64,000 nucleotides of DNA, from contig NZ_JACHGV010000011.1 in NCBI RefSeq assembly GCF_014202475.1, positions 161,241 to 225,240 on the forward strand, given 5' to 3'. Shown one piece after another: positions 63,415-64,000 of this stretch. The notes below the pieces were generated by a model. That model saw only the letters and a program-made list of their open reading frames with translations, made no database searches and had not been told where the DNA came from. A program made the translations under genes and the position numbers. Every line of letters starts with the position of its first letter. Within the stretch, counting starts at the first letter, position 1. This stretch comes from Streptomyces paradoxus. GTDB lineage: Bacteria; Actinomycetota; Actinomycetes; Streptomycetales; Streptomycetaceae.

Positions 63415-64000
63415 ATGACGAGGACCCGGGCCATCGGCCGTATCCCGGTGAGGGACGTCCGCCCGGCCGTGGAGGGCGGCAACCGGCCGGCGAAGGCGGT
63501 CGTGGGTGAGACGTTCGAGGTCACCGCCACCGTGTTCCGGGAGGGGCACGACGCGGTGGCCGCCCATGTCGTCCTGAAGGACTCGGAGGGCAGGCCCGGC
63601 CCGTGGACGCCGATGCGCGAGCTCGCCCCCGGCAGCGACCGCTGGGGCGCCGAGATCACCGCGGACGCCGTCGGCCGCTGGTCCTACCGGGTCGAGGCCT
63701 GGAGCGATCCGGTGGCCACCTGGCGCCGCACGGCGGGCATAAAGATCCCGGCGGGCATCGATCCGGGCCTGGTCCTGGAAGAGGGCGCGGAACTGTACGA
63801 GCGGGCAGCGGCCGGCGTGCCGAAGGAAGCCGGCCGCGCCGTGCTGCTCACCGCTGCGCAGGTCCTGCGCGACGACTTGCTGCCCACCGCGGACCGGTTC
63901 GCGGCGGCGCTGACGCCGGAGGTGGACGAGGTCCTGGCCAGGCATCCGCTGCGGGATCTGGTGACCAGCAGTGAGCCGTTGCCGCTGCTGGTGGAGCGGG
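63415..64000 (+). CDS. glgE: GlgE maltosyltransferase, N-terminal part (continues beyond window)
   Basis: 195 codons from ATG at 63415 (GGAGGTGAGG upstream) to the edge. The start TRAIGRIPVRDVRPAVEGGN, then PAKAVVGETFEVTATVFREG, RWGAEITADAVGRWSYRVEA and WSDPVATWRRTAGIKIPAGI is the N-terminal beta-domain of alpha-1,4-glucan:maltose-1-phosphate maltosyltransferase; the helical insert ELYERAAAGVPKEAGRAVLL follows. GlgE extends glucan from maltose 1-phosphate made from trehalose. Catalytic GH13 residues lie outside the window. Confidence 0.92.
   Translation, partial: MTRTRAIGRIPVRDVRPAVEGGNRPAKAVVGETFEVTATVFREGHDAVAAHVVLKDSEGRPGPWTPMRELAPGSDRWGAEITADAVGRWSYRVEAWSDPVATWRRTAGIKIPAGIDPGLVLEEGAELYERAAAGVPKEAGRAVLLTAAQVLRDDLLPTADRFAAALTPEVDEVLARHPLRDLVTSSEPLPLLVER

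Overview
The window is high-GC actinobacterial DNA, almost certainly from a Streptomyces chromosome. Supporting signs are the extreme G/C third-position bias, a complete conservon with paired P450s, a SigB-family sigma factor with GNNT-N14-16-GGGTAC promoters, Tat-exported sugar enzymes, leaderless starts, and a glgX/glgE-type glycogen locus. There is no rRNA, tRNA, CRISPR array, integrase or insertion sequence that I can support. All functions are inferred from sequence motifs and recalled families; no database search was run.

Layout. 1-5.1 kb: a stress/redox-type block with the N-terminus of a P-type ATPase, a small partner protein, then a nucleotidyltransferase / BON / metallophosphoesterase operon, a decayed M20 amidohydrolase tail, a DoxX-like membrane protein and a hemerythrin. 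5.3-6.6 kb: an MFS exporter. 6.8-16.6 kb: a nine-gene leftward operon for ADP-heptose synthesis and transfer (SDR/UXS-like, NodU-type carbamoyltransferase, GT2, GmhB, GT9 heptosyltransferase, two more glycosyltransferases, GmhA, HldE), mostly joined by 4-nt overlaps. 16.8-23 kb: small unknown proteins, a fructosamine-kinase-family protein, a catalase and a P-loop kinase. 23.3-28.7 kb: a conservon (sensor-like ATPase, roadblock protein, DUF742, small GTPase) fused by overlapping genes to a CYP157-like and a CYP154-like P450. 28.9-37.2 kb: PucR-type regulator, YrdC-type protein, dienelactone hydrolase, MHYT membrane sensor, a second metallophosphoesterase, an LLM oxidoreductase and a TauD-type dioxygenase.

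37.2-44.6 kb is a coherent fructan/sucrose utilisation locus: a Tat-exported GH32 enzyme diverges from an ABC importer (binding protein plus two permeases, no ATPase), which is followed by a cytoplasmic GH32 and a LacI regulator; two related palindromes lie in the divergent promoter region. 44.7-52.5 kb holds an aldo/keto reductase, a free-standing LigD 3'-phosphoesterase domain, a SpoIIE-type phosphatase with PAS/GAF/ATPase domains, a peroxiredoxin + DoxX pair, a divergent AraC/MFS pair that has lost both 5' ends in one deletion, a MarR regulator and a free-standing ATP-dependent DNA ligase. 52.6-56.1 kb: an NPP1/NLP-type secreted protein, a questin-oxidase-like protein, HemC and an unknown protein. 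56.3-57.5 kb: a collapsed MarR-ABC exporter operon. 57.7-64 kb: SigB-family sigma factor, ANTAR protein, two-domain VOC protein, GlgX, an RsbW-like ATPase, a DUF5133 protein and the start of GlgE.

Themes. Five SigB-type promoters are readable (before the nucleotidyltransferase operon, the catalase, a 78-aa protein, the ANTAR protein and the VOC protein), and the window also encodes a SigB-family factor, a SpoIIE phosphatase and an RsbW-like ATPase, so much of it looks like a general-stress regulon. At least three loci are eroded by deletions or single-base frameshifts. The most interesting candidate system is the heptose operon, which carries a Gram-negative-style nucleotide-heptose pathway plus carbamoylation and several transferases in a Gram-positive, with no recognisable aglycone or export gene beside it.
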